A stretch of DNA of 64,000 bases, taken from the NCBI RefSeq assembly GCF_003351765.1, contig NZ_CP031229.1, positions 2,480,001 through 2,544,000 on the forward strand, read 5' to 3'. Under the pieces are notes generated by a model, which had not been told where the DNA came from, searched no databases, and saw only the letters and a program-made list of their open reading frames with translations. The translations under genes and the position numbers were made by a program. Every line of letters starts with the position of its first letter. The stretch's first letter is position 1. This document shows positions 23,581 through 31,759 of the stretch, in pieces. Source of the stretch: Ornithinimicrobium avium. Lineage in GTDB: Bacteria; Actinomycetota; Actinomycetes; Actinomycetales; Dermatophilaceae.

Positions 23581-25752
23581 GTGCCAGGACGTCCTACCGA
23601 CACCGCGCACTTCCGCCCGGACATCGAGGGTCTCCGGGCGGTGGCGGTGCTCATGGTGCTGGCCTTCCATGCCGGACTGCCGTTCGTCCCCGGCGGCTTC
23701 GCCGGGGTGGACGTCTTCTTCGTCATCTCCGGGTTCCTGATCACCGGGCTGCTGGTCCGCGAGGTGGAGCGCTCCGGCCGGGTCTCCCTGCTCAGGTTCT
23801 ACGCGCGCCGGGCCAAGCGGCTGCTGCCGGCGGCCTCGCTCGTGCTGGTCGTCACCGGCGTCCTGAGCTGGTCGTTCGTCCCGACGGTGCGGTGGGCCGA
23901 GATCGGGGGCGACCTGGCGGCCTCCGCCGCGTACGTCATCAACTGGCGCCTGGCCGCGCGGTCGGTCGACTACCTGGCCGAGGACTCCGTCGCCTCGCCG
24001 GTGCAGCACTACTGGTCGCTGGCGGTGGAGGAGCAGTTCTACATCGTCTGGCCGCTGCTCATCGTGCTCGGCACCTGGCTGGTGCACCGGCACCGGCTGC
24101 GGACCCGGCCCGTGCTCGGCGCGCTCCTGGTCCTGGTCGTCCTGGCCTCGCTCGGCTGGTCGCTCGTCGCGACGGCCGGCCAGCCGCAGACCGCCTACTT
24201 CGTCACCACGACCCGGCTGTGGGAGCTGGGGGTCGGTGGCCTCGTCGCCATCACCGCCACCTTCTGGCAGCGACTGGCGCCGGGACCGGCGACCGCGGTC
24301 GCGTGGGCCGGCGTGCTCGCGCTCGTCCTCTCCGCGACCCTGCTGGGTCCGCAGACGCCCTGGCCCGGGTATGCCGCGCTCCTGCCGACGCTGGGCACGG
24401 CCGCCGTCATCGCCGGTGGCTTCGCGGGGCGGTCCCGCGGCCCGGTCCGTCTCCTGGGCGCCGCACCGATGCTCGACGTCGGCGCCACGTCATACTCCCT
24501 GTACCTGTGGCACTGGCCGCTCCTCGTCGTCGCCGCGGCGGCCTGGGGCGAGCTGTCGCTGTGGCAGGGCGTGGCGATCGCGGCGTTCTCCTACCTGCCC
24601 GCACGCCTGACCTACGCGCTGGTCGAGAACCCGATCCGGTCCGCGGCGGTGATGTCGAGGCTGCCCTCCCTCGCGCTGACGGTCGGCGCGGCCTGCACGC
24701 TGCTGGGCCTGGGCACGGGCCTGACCCTGGTGCGCGGGATGGAGTCCGCCGTCGTGCAGGCCGAGGCCGGTGCCGGAGCGGGAGCCGGGTCCATGCTGGA
24801 GGGAGGCCCTCCCGTGGCCGACCCGGTTGCTCCCTCCCCGGACGCGGACCCACCGGCCGGGGTGGCCCGGGACGCCGCGCCCGACCCGACCGTCACCGCG
24901 CCCGACCCGACCGCCGCCGGGCCGGACATCTCGCGGATCGACCTCACGCCCGAGTCGATCTCGCCGGACCCGCTGCTGGCCACCAAGGACCTGCCCGGCC
25001 TCTACGACCGGCACTGCTCCGGCAGCGTCGGCGGCACCGAGGTGATCCGCTGCGAGGCGGGAGACCTCGCGGGGGACCTCGACGTGGCCGTCGTCGGCGA
25101 CTCCAAGATCGGGCAGTGGGGCGACGTCCTGGAGCAGATCGCCACCGACCAGGGGTGGAGGCTGCACTACTACGTCCGGGACGCCTGCCCCTGGAGCTCG
25201 GCCTCGGTGGACGACGACGGCAGCTGCCTGCTGTGGGGACAGCGGGTCCACGACCTGCTGCTCGGCCCGGAGCAGCCCGAGGTGGTGATCGTCTCCGGCG
25301 TCAAGCAGGGGGCGGGGGAGGGCACCCGGCAGGAGCGCAGCGACCGGCTGGCGGCCGGCTACGCCGACTACTGGTCGGACCTGGCGGAGGAGGGGGTGCC
25401 GGTCATGGTGCTCGCGGACTCCCCCAACCCGGGCGGCAAGCACGTCTACGAGTGCGTCTCCGAGCACCGTGACGACCTCTCCCGGTGCACCTTCGACCGC
25501 TCCGACGGCAGCGGCACCGGGGCGCTCCGGGAGGCGGCCGCCCAGGTGCCCACCGCGACCTTCCTGACGATGAACGACTGGATCTGCCCGCTGGAGGAGT
25601 GCCCGCCGGTCATCGGCGACGTGCTGGTCTACCGGCAGGGCTCGCACATCACCAACACCTACGCGGTCACGCTGCTGGAGCCGCTGCGTGCCAGGCTGGT
25701 GCCGGCCGTGGACGCGGCGCTGGCCGCGCTGGCTCAACCGGCCTCGTCGTAG
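23581..25752 (+). CDS. Membrane acyltransferase with C-terminal SGNH domain (OafA/YrhL type)
   Basis: 723-aa protein. The N-terminal acyltransferase-3 domain (residues about 10-370) has RPDIEGLRAVAVLMVLAFHA with its active-site His and the FFVISGFLITGLL and RRAKRLLPAA motifs, with about ten membrane helices. A Pro/Ala/Asp linker with small repeats (AGAGAG and DPTVTAPDPTAAGPD) follows. The C-terminal extracytoplasmic SGNH domain has VVGDSKIGQWG and a final YRQGSHIT with the Asp/His pair. It likely O-acetylates a cell-wall or surface polysaccharide. GTG 23581 gives the usual N-terminus. Its 3' end overlaps the convergent polymerase gene by 19 bp. Confidence 0.92.
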   Translation: MPGRPTDTAHFRPDIEGLRAVAVLMVLAFHAGLPFVPGGFAGVDVFFVISGFLITGLLVREVERSGRVSLLRFYARRAKRLLPAASLVLVVTGVLSWSFVPTVRWAEIGGDLAASAAYVINWRLAARSVDYLAEDSVASPVQHYWSLAVEEQFYIVWPLLIVLGTWLVHRHRLRTRPVLGALLVLVVLASLGWSLVATAGQPQTAYFVTTTRLWELGVGGLVAITATFWQRLAPGPATAVAWAGVLALVLSATLLGPQTPWPGYAALLPTLGTAAVIAGGFAGRSRGPVRLLGAAPMLDVGATSYSLYLWHWPLLVVAAAAWGELSLWQGVAIAAFSYLPARLTYALVENPIRSAAVMSRLPSLALTVGAACTLLGLGTGLTLVRGMESAVVQAEAGAGAGAGSMLEGGPPVADPVAPSPDADPPAGVARDAAPDPTVTAPDPTAAGPDISRIDLTPESISPDPLLATKDLPGLYDRHCSGSVGGTEVIRCEAGDLAGDLDVAVVGDSKIGQWGDVLEQIATDQGWRLHYYVRDACPWSSASVDDDGSCLLWGQRVHDLLLGPEQPEVVIVSGVKQGAGEGTRQERSDRLAAGYADYWSDLAEEGVPVMVLADSPNPGGKHVYECVSEHRDDLSRCTFDRSDGSGTGALREAAAQVPTATFLTMNDWICPLEECPPVIGDVLVYRQGSHITNTYAVTLLEPLRARLVPAVDAALAALAQPASS

Positions 25753-27443
25753 GACCCCACCACCGCCACGTCGAGCGGGAACTCCACCGGGAAGCTCCCG
25801 AAGAGCAGCTCCCCGGCGGCCGCGGCCGCCCCGGCCACCGCTGCGGCGACCTCGTCGGCCAGCTCCTCCGGTGCGTGGACGATCACCTCGTCGTGCAGGA
25901 AGTAGACGAGCTCGGGGCGCGCGTCCGGCGCGGCACCCGCGTGGACCCCCGAGCCACCCGCCGTCCCCACCCTCGCCGTCTCCTCCAGCAGCCTGCGCAG
26001 GTGCCCCATCCAGCACAGCGCCCACTCGGCCGCGGTGCCCTGGACGACGAAGTTCCTCGTGAACCGGCCCCAGTCGCGGGACACCTGCCGCGCCCGCCGC
26101 TCAGCGGCGCCGCCGGCCCCGGGCTGCTGGGCGGCGGCCTGCGCGTCCCGCCACCACCCTGAGGGCCACGGCGAGGTCCGGCCGAGCCAGGTGGTGACGC
26201 GTTCGCCGCGCTCCCCCGCGCGGGCGGCCGCCTCGACCAGCCCGACCGCCCGCGGGTAGGCGCGCTGCAGCCGCGGCACGAGGGCACCGGCCTCGCCCGT
26301 GGTGGCGCCGTACATCGCCCCGAGCATCGCCACCTTGGCGTGCTGGCGGGTCTCGACGACGCCCTGGTCCACGAGCGCCTGGTAGAGGTCGCCGGCCGAC
26401 GCCGCCCTCGCCATCTGCTCGTCCCCGGACATCGCGGCCAGGACCCGCGGCTCGAGCTGCGCGGCGTCGGCGACGACGAGGCGCCAGCCCGGGTCGGCCC
26501 GCACCGCGGACCGGATCTCCCTGGGCAGCTGCAGGGCGCCGCCGCCGCGGCTGGCCCAGCGTCCGGTGACGACGGCGCCCGGCACCCAGTCGGGGCGGAA
26601 GCGACCGTCCCGCACCCAGCTCTCCATCCAGGCCCAGCCGTTGGCGGTGTGCAGCCGGCTCAGCTTCTTGTAGCGCAGCAGCGGCTCCACGACGGGGTGG
26701 TCCAGCCTGGCCAGCTCCCCCTTGCGGGTGCTGGTCACCTCGAGGCCGGCACGGCGCAGGGTCGCGACGATGTCCACGGCGGAGTCCGGGTTGAGCCGCG
26801 GCGCGTCGAGCGCGGCACGGACCTGCTCGCAGACCTGCGCCAGCACCGCCGGCCGCCCCCCGTAGGGGTCCCGCTCCCCCAGGGTCTCGGTCAGCCGCCG
26901 CTCGTGCACCTCGGCGCTGAACGGCACACCCGCGTGGTTGAGCTCCTGGGCGATGAGGCCACCGACCGACTCGGCGTGGCACAGCAGCGCCAGACCCCCG
27001 CGGTCCTGGGCACCGGCCAGACACTCCTGCTGGGCCACGTGCTCGGCCACGCACTCGTCCACGCCCGGTCCCCGCGACGCGAGGTCGAAGAGCGTCGGGT
27101 CGGACGGCACGTGCTCCGGGGGGACCGCGGCGTCGGTCGGGGCGGCGTCCCAGTCGTTCCCCGGGGCGAGCGCGTATGACGTGTCCCGCACCGCGGCCGC
27201 CGCTCTCAGCAGGGCGCGGGTCAGCCTCAGGTCGACACCGCGCCGGACGCGGACACCCGCCCGCAGCAGCCGCGGGTAGAGCGCCGCCGAGTCGGCCCAC
27301 ACCCAGCGGACGGACTCCGGCTGCCCCGCGACCCAGGCGGGGAGCTCCCCGAGCGCGACCCGGTGCCGCCGCCCCGGCACACCCGCGTCGACCTCGACAG
27401 CCTCCACGGCCTCACCGTCGGCGACGGCCAGCACGAGGTCCAC
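25734..27443 (-). CDS. Bifunctional 3'-5' exonuclease/DNA polymerase, family A
   Basis: 569-aa stand-alone family A polymerase, shorter than Pol I (about 900 aa). Motif A is VVADAAQLEPRVLAAMSGD (DxxQxE), motif B is RQHAKVAMLGAMYGATTGEAG and motif C is FLHDEVIVHAPEEL. The N-terminal about 200 residues match the exonuclease-like region but I do not see the full set of DEDD acidic residues, so proofreading may be lost. Actinobacteria carry such proteins beside PolA, probably for repair or lesion bypass. The ATG at 27443 is the first start. It converges on the acyltransferase gene with 19 bp overlap. Confidence 0.9.
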   Translation of the reverse strand: MDLVLAVADGEAVEAVEVDAGVPGRRHRVALGELPAWVAGQPESVRWVWADSAALYPRLLRAGVRVRRGVDLRLTRALLRAAAAVRDTSYALAPGNDWDAAPTDAAVPPEHVPSDPTLFDLASRGPGVDECVAEHVAQQECLAGAQDRGGLALLCHAESVGGLIAQELNHAGVPFSAEVHERRLTETLGERDPYGGRPAVLAQVCEQVRAALDAPRLNPDSAVDIVATLRRAGLEVTSTRKGELARLDHPVVEPLLRYKKLSRLHTANGWAWMESWVRDGRFRPDWVPGAVVTGRWASRGGGALQLPREIRSAVRADPGWRLVVADAAQLEPRVLAAMSGDEQMARAASAGDLYQALVDQGVVETRQHAKVAMLGAMYGATTGEAGALVPRLQRAYPRAVGLVEAAARAGERGERVTTWLGRTSPWPSGWWRDAQAAAQQPGAGGAAERRARQVSRDWGRFTRNFVVQGTAAEWALCWMGHLRRLLEETARVGTAGGSGVHAGAAPDARPELVYFLHDEVIVHAPEELADEVAAAVAGAAAAAGELLFGSFPVEFPLDVAVVGSYDEAG

Positions 27444-27584
27444 GCCGTGCAGCCTATGGCCTGGAACCCGCCGGATCTGGAGCCCTGTGCACCCACTCGG
27501 TCAACTGCCGGGCCAGGGTTGTCGCAGCCAGCTGCTCCCGGCCGACGTCGGGCAGCTCGTCCGCCCCCCTCCGCCCGCGACCCG

Positions 27585-28421
27585 TCATGCGCCGTCGTCC
27601 GCCTCGTGCGTCAGGATCACCGGCAGCACGTCGGGCCGCTTGGGGACCCGGTGGTCGCCGGAGCTCTCGCCCCGCAGCCGGCGCCGGACCCAAGGCCGCA
27701 GGTAGGCGGCCACCCACTCCCTGTCGGCGGCCAGCGACTCGAAGCGCCCCAGAGACGGCGCCGGGTCGAGAGGCTCGAGCCAGTCACGCACCTCGAACGG
27801 CATGCCCAGCGTCCACAGCGCCTGCGCGGCGACCCGGGCGTGCCCCTCGGAGCTGAAGTGGATCCGGTCGTCGCCCCACATGCGCGGGTCGCGCAGCGAC
27901 TGCATCGTGTAGAGGTCGACCACGAACGAGCCGGTGCGCTGGGCCACGCCCCACAGCTCGGCGGTGTACTCGACCATCCGCGGCTGCATCCGGCTCACCA
28001 GCGAGGCCCACGCGACGTTGGGTCCGGTGAAGAGCAGCACGTCGGCGCCCGTCTCCCGGATGCGTTCCACACCACCCTCGAGCCGGGCGATGACGGACTC
28101 GATCGACACCCGCGGCCGCAGCACGTCGTTGCCGCCCGCCGAGAAGCTCACCAGGTCGGGGGTCAGCGCGAGTGCCGCGTGCAGCTGCTCCTCGATGATC
28201 GCGTCGATCAGCCGCCCGCGGACCGCGAGGTTGGCGTAGCCGAACGGCCGCCCCTCCGCCTCGTTGCGCGCGGCGAGCGCGGCGGCGACGCGATCCGCCC
28301 AGCCGACGTACTCGTCCGGCCGGTCCGGGTGCGCGTCGACCATCCCCTCGGTGAACGAGTCGCCGATGGCGACGAAGCGCTGCCAGCGACGGGGATGGGC
28401 GGGCTCCGGACGGACGGGCAT
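27585..28421 (-). CDS. SGNH/GDSL hydrolase
   Basis: 278-aa lipase/esterase-like protein of the SGNH fold. Block I is FVAIGDSFTEGM with the nucleophilic Ser, block II YANLAVRGRLI has the oxyanion Gly, block III SAGGNDVLRPR has the Asn, and block V DDRIHFSSEGHARVA has the Asp/His pair. There is no signal peptide, so it is likely cytoplasmic. The open frame runs far upstream through the TetR gene in another phase; ATG 28421 gives the family start. It lies 5 nt from the tetR stop and is in the same operon. Confidence 0.9.
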   Translation of the reverse strand: MPVRPEPAHPRRWQRFVAIGDSFTEGMVDAHPDRPDEYVGWADRVAAALAARNEAEGRPFGYANLAVRGRLIDAIIEEQLHAALALTPDLVSFSAGGNDVLRPRVSIESVIARLEGGVERIRETGADVLLFTGPNVAWASLVSRMQPRMVEYTAELWGVAQRTGSFVVDLYTMQSLRDPRMWGDDRIHFSSEGHARVAAQALWTLGMPFEVRDWLEPLDPAPSLGRFESLAADREWVAAYLRPWVRRRLRGESSGDHRVPKRPDVLPVILTHEADDGA

Positions 28422-28426
28422 GCTCG

Positions 28427-29017
28427 TCAGGGTATGTCGTCCGCGAGCCGGGCGGTCGGTTGCCGGAGGAGCTCCTCGACGCGGCGGTGGGCGATCCGCC
28501 TGGCCTGCTCGGGGTCCATCCGACCCGCCTCGGCGACGACACCCAGGGCGAGCCCGTCGAGCAGCGCCAGCAGTTCGGTCGCGTCGTCCTCGGCCGTGGC
28601 AACCGGTGCTCCGGCGGCCGGCAGCAGGAGCCGCAGGCCCGCCCGCGTCCGCCCCCACAGGTCGGCATAGGCCGCCGCCGCCTCCTCGTCGACCGTGGCG
28701 CGGGCGGCCAGCGACAGCCAGATCCTCGCGACCAGGCTGTCGCCCGAGCTCGGCAGGAGACGCTCGACCAGCGCGTGCAGCCGCTCACCCGGGTCGGGGA
28801 TCTGCTCCAGCTCGCCGAGGCGCTGCGTTGCCTCGGCCGCGATCGAGGTCAGCGCGGCGGTGACCATCTGCGCCTTGGTCGGGAAGTGGTGCTGGACGGC
28901 GCCGAGGGACACCCCGGCGCGGCTGGCGACGCTCCGGAGGCTGAGCCCCTCGAAGCCTGCCTCCGCCAGGATCGCGACCACCGCCGCGACCACGTCGCGG
29001 CGGGCGCTCGTGCTCAT
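28427..29017 (-). CDS. TetR-family transcriptional regulator
   Basis: 196-aa regulator. The N-terminal HTH (about residues 8-55) includes AGFEGLSLRSVASRAGVSLG followed by AVQHHFPTKAQM, the YYHF-type end of the TetR DNA-binding domain. The C-terminal ligand domain resembles the TetR_C_6 type (LWGRTRAGLRLLLPAAG, LLALLDGLALGVV). It sits between a membrane protein gene (3 nt gap) and the SGNH hydrolase gene. It probably binds the AATACG half-sites at 29633-29672 and represses its own operon. Confidence 0.9.
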   Translation of the reverse strand: MSTSARRDVVAAVVAILAEAGFEGLSLRSVASRAGVSLGAVQHHFPTKAQMVTAALTSIAAEATQRLGELEQIPDPGERLHALVERLLPSSGDSLVARIWLSLAARATVDEEAAAAYADLWGRTRAGLRLLLPAAGAPVATAEDDATELLALLDGLALGVVAEAGRMDPEQARRIAHRRVEELLRQPTARLADDIP

Positions 29018-29020
29018 CGG

Positions 29021-29626
29021 TTATCGGGTCCTCCGGGTGTCGGTGTAGAGACGCCATGCTGCCACCCCGGCGCGGCGGGCGAGCTCGGTCGGCTCCGCAC
29101 GGCCGGCGTCGTCAGCGTGCGCGGGTGGGCGGTGGGCAACGGCGGCCACGGCGAGCAGCAGTACGGAGAGGCCGAGGAGCGCCGCCTCGAGCGTCTCCTT
29201 CATCATCACGAGCACCACGCCCAGGCCCTCGTGGTCGGGGACCGGCACCTCGACGCCCCGCACCGCGACGCCCAGGAGTCCGGCCAGCAGGCCACCGGCG
29301 ATCCAGCCGACGGGCCGCGGATCACCTCCGCGGTCGACGAGGGCGGCCACGATGAGCAGCACGGCCGCCAGCACCAGGAGGGCGAAGCGGAGCCAGGCCC
29401 ACCACCCCAGCTGCGCCAGCACGTCCATCGCATCACCGCCGGTGCGGTAGCTGCTCATCACGCTCGTGCGCACGGCCACCATGCTCACACCCGAGGCGAG
29501 CGCGGCGAGGAGGCAGCCGACCATCCCCCAGGTGAAGGCCGCGCGCGAGCGGCGCCGGTAGCGCAGCAGCAGGGCCCCCGCGAGGACGGGGGCGAGCAGG
29601 GCGAGCAGCTCGAGGACCCGGAACAT
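29021..29626 (-). CDS. Membrane protein of unknown function
   Basis: 201-aa polytopic protein with about five hydrophobic segments, starting MFRVLELLALLAPVLAG. The ends are basic (RRRSRAAF; WRLYTDTRRTR). I recognise no family. Two adjacent ATGs (29629 and 29626) follow a GGAG; the second has the better spacing. It is first in an operon with tetR and the SGNH hydrolase, and its expression is probably controlled by TetR, which makes it a candidate for a small-molecule-responsive membrane protein. Confidence 0.7.
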   Translation of the reverse strand: MFRVLELLALLAPVLAGALLLRYRRRSRAAFTWGMVGCLLAALASGVSMVAVRTSVMSSYRTGGDAMDVLAQLGWWAWLRFALLVLAAVLLIVAALVDRGGDPRPVGWIAGGLLAGLLGVAVRGVEVPVPDHEGLGVVLVMMKETLEAALLGLSVLLLAVAAVAHRPPAHADDAGRAEPTELARRAGVAAWRLYTDTRRTR

Positions 29627-29632
29627 CATGCT

Positions 29633-29672
29633 CCAATACGTTTGACATGTTCGATGAATACGACCGTATTGG
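29633..29672. promoter_or_regulatory. Candidate TetR operator between divergent genes
   Basis: CCAATACG (29633-29640) and CGTATTGG (29665-29672) form an 8-bp inverted repeat 24 nt apart. A nested perfect palindrome AATACG-AC-CGTATT occupies 29657-29670, giving three half-sites. On the plus strand TTGACA (29642-29647) is 17 nt from CGTATT, a possible promoter for the DinB gene. AT content is unusual for the region. Confidence 0.65.
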
Positions 29673-29736
29673 ATGAGGGCCCTCGCAGGCAAGCGCCCGG
29701 CGCGTCGGCGCCCGCAGGGTGTGCCACCATCGACAG

Positions 29737-30261
29737 ATGGAGCAGCCCCAGCACATCGAGCCGGACACCAAGGACTGGACCGCGGTCATCACGCAGGGGT
29801 GCGCCGAGTGCGGCTTCGAGCCGGACTACGACGTCACCACGACCGGTGACCGGCTGCGCGCGACCGTGCCGCCCTGGCGCGAGCAGCTCGCGCGCATCGA
29901 CGTGCGGGAGCGTCCGGAGCCGACCACCTGGTCACCGCTCGAGTACGGCGCCCACGTGCGCGACGTCCTCGACGTCATGCGCGGCCGCCTGGAGCTGATG
30001 CTCGCCGAGGACGGCGCGAGCTTCGCCGGCTGGGACCAGGACGAGGCCGCGGTGCGGGCCCGCTACGACCTGCAGGACCCGGGCCGGGTGGCCCAGGAGT
30101 ACGCCGAGGCGGTCGACGCCACCGCCGCCGCCTTCGACGCGGTCGCGGGCGAGCAGTGGTCCCGGCGCGGGTCCCGGGACGGCACGGCGTTCACCGTGGA
30201 GACCCTCGCCGTCTACACGCTGCACGACATCGAGCACCACCTGGCCGACGTCACCCGCTGA
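29737..30261 (+). CDS. DinB-family protein
   Basis: 174-aa DinB/mycothiol-dependent-type four-helix protein. Metal-binding histidines are visible in LEYGAHVRDVLD and in YTLHDIEHHLADV, the H...HxxxH pattern of the superfamily. Members catalyse thiol-dependent isomerisation or transferase reactions; the substrate is unknown. An N-terminal CAECGFEPDYD segment has a CxxC pair. ATG 29737 is preferred over GTG 29719; both share the frame. It is transcribed away from the TetR operon. Confidence 0.82.
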   Translation: MEQPQHIEPDTKDWTAVITQGCAECGFEPDYDVTTTGDRLRATVPPWREQLARIDVRERPEPTTWSPLEYGAHVRDVLDVMRGRLELMLAEDGASFAGWDQDEAAVRARYDLQDPGRVAQEYAEAVDATAAAFDAVAGEQWSRRGSRDGTAFTVETLAVYTLHDIEHHLADVTR

Positions 30262-30267
30262 CGCTCC

Positions 30268-31155
30268 TCAGAGCACGTCGTCGAGCCGGCGCAGGCTCAG
30301 CCCGCGCTCGCGCAGCAGCGGCACGGCGGCGTCGACCCCGGCCGCGGTGCCGCCGCCGGGACGGTTCATGTGCGCGAGCACGATGCCGCCCGGCGCCAGC
30401 GTCAGCAGGTTGGCGGTGACCTGCCGGGCCGGGGCCGTCGCGCCGAGGTCCCCGTTGACGGTGAACCCGACGACGGGCGTGCCCAGGTGCACGGCGAGCT
30501 CGGCGGACACGTCGTCCAGGTGGGCGGTCCCGGGCCGGAACCACCGCGGCTCGATCCCCCACAGCACCCGGAGGAGCCGGTGCGCCCGCGCGATCTCGTC
30601 GTACGCCTCCTCCACGGACGCCGTCCCGGGTATGCCGTACGCCGCCTGTCCGTCCACGCTCAGCGGCACGTGCCGGTCGCCGTGGTTGGCGATCTCGAAG
30701 AGCGGGTCCGCCACGAGCTCGGACATGGTCCGCCAGTTGGCGACCGCCCACGACCGGTTGACGAAGAGGGTGGCGGGGGCCTGGTGCCGGCGCAGCACCT
30801 CGATCAGCTCCGCGTCGTGCTCGAGCCGGGACCCGCCGCACGCGTCAAAGGTCAGCACGACCTGGTCGGTCGAGGGGAAGGAGGAGACGATGCCCGGTCC
30901 CTCGAGCCCGAACCAGGCCGGCGCACGCCCGCCCAGGAGGGCGACGGCACCCTGCCTGGTGGGCAGCCCGGTGGAGATCAGGTGGAGCGGCGAGGTCGGG
31001 AGCGAGGTCGAGCGCAGTGCCTCCGGCGGGCGGGACACCGGCTGGCCCGGCGCCGGCGCGGCGACGCCGGCCGCGAGGGCGGCGCGCAGCACGGTCCGAC
31101 GCGTGAGGGCGCGGCGCGTCAGGGTAGGACGGATGACTGCGAGACGTGACGGCAT
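30268..31155 (-). CDS. Exported polysaccharide deacetylase-family protein (NodB fold)
   Basis: 295-aa protein with a twin-arginine-like signal (RRALTRRTVLRAALAAGVAA, residues 14-33). The deacetylase motifs are variant: motif 1 TFDACGG in place of TFDDGP, motif 2 NHGDRH, motif 3 RWFRPGTAH, and HMNRPGGG near the end. This form belongs to deacetylase-like proteins whose activity on peptidoglycan or other glycans needs testing. ATG 31155 is chosen because the signal peptide starts there. It ends 6 nt from the convergent DinB gene. Confidence 0.82.
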   Translation of the reverse strand: MPSRLAVIRPTLTRRALTRRTVLRAALAAGVAAPAPGQPVSRPPEALRSTSLPTSPLHLISTGLPTRQGAVALLGGRAPAWFGLEGPGIVSSFPSTDQVVLTFDACGGSRLEHDAELIEVLRRHQAPATLFVNRSWAVANWRTMSELVADPLFEIANHGDRHVPLSVDGQAAYGIPGTASVEEAYDEIARAHRLLRVLWGIEPRWFRPGTAHLDDVSAELAVHLGTPVVGFTVNGDLGATAPARQVTANLLTLAPGGIVLAHMNRPGGGTAAGVDAAVPLLRERGLSLRRLDDVL

Positions 31156-31226
31156 ACCCCGTTGCTCCCCTGCTCCCTGTGGTGCCTGCCTGCGAGCAGC
31201 ACTCTGCCAGAGAAACGCCGGAACGG

Positions 31227-31265
31227 CGAACGCCCTGGCCGTCACGAGGACGGGCAGGGCGTTCG
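31227..31265 (-). terminator. Hairpin terminator of the HU gene
   Basis: CGAACGCCCTG (31227-31237) pairs with CAGGGCGTTCG (31255-31265); an inner CCGTC/GACGG stem closes on an ACGAG loop, interrupted by one G-G mismatch. It lies 17 nt after the HU stop codon. Confidence 0.75.
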
Positions 31266-31281
31266 ACGTGGGTGGCGGTCC

Positions 31282-31557
31282 CTACTTGGAGACGCGCTCC
31301 TTCAGCTTGGAACCGGCCTTGAACGCCGGGGCCTTGCTCGCCGCGATCTGGATCTCGGCGCCGGTCTGCGGGTTGCGCCCGGTACGGGCGGCGCGCTCGC
31401 GGACCTCGAAGGTGCCGAAGCCCGGGAAGGAGACCTTCTCGCCCTTGGCGAGCTCGGCGCCGATGGCGTCGAGAACGGCGCTGACGACCTTGTCGGCAGC
31501 AGCCTGGGTCATGCCCGCCTCGCGGGCCACGGCCTCGACAATAACCTTCTTGCTCAT
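31282..31557 (-). CDS. hup: HU-family DNA-binding protein
   Basis: 91-aa histone-like protein, the size of short HU without the lysine-rich tail of mycobacterial HupB. It has MSKKVIVEAVAREAGMTQ at the N-terminus and the DNA-binding arm region FPGFGTFEVRERAARTGRNP followed by QTGAEI. As a dimer it bends DNA and helps compact the chromosome. AAAGGG is 9 nt upstream of ATG 31557; TTGGCA and a TTACCG-like element lie further upstream. It marks the left edge of the acquired-looking island. IHF-type function is less likely in this lineage. Confidence 0.95.
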   Translation of the reverse strand: MSKKVIVEAVAREAGMTQAAADKVVSAVLDAIGAELAKGEKVSFPGFGTFEVRERAARTGRNPQTGAEIQIAASKAPAFKAGSKLKERVSK

Positions 31558-31759
31558 GTGAAAAGCCCTTTCATCGGCCTGATGGGTCGCCTCACGGTAA
31601 GCAGACGAGGGCCCTGATTGCCAACCGACGCGCCACGGAGCCGCGTCAGATCAACGATTTGGGGGCCTGAGGGGGTCTGGGGCGCCCCGCCGGTGCCGCG
31701 GTGGCCGCGCACCTGGGCACCGCACGGGGTCAGGCGGCTGGACCGGCTGCCGCCCGGAG

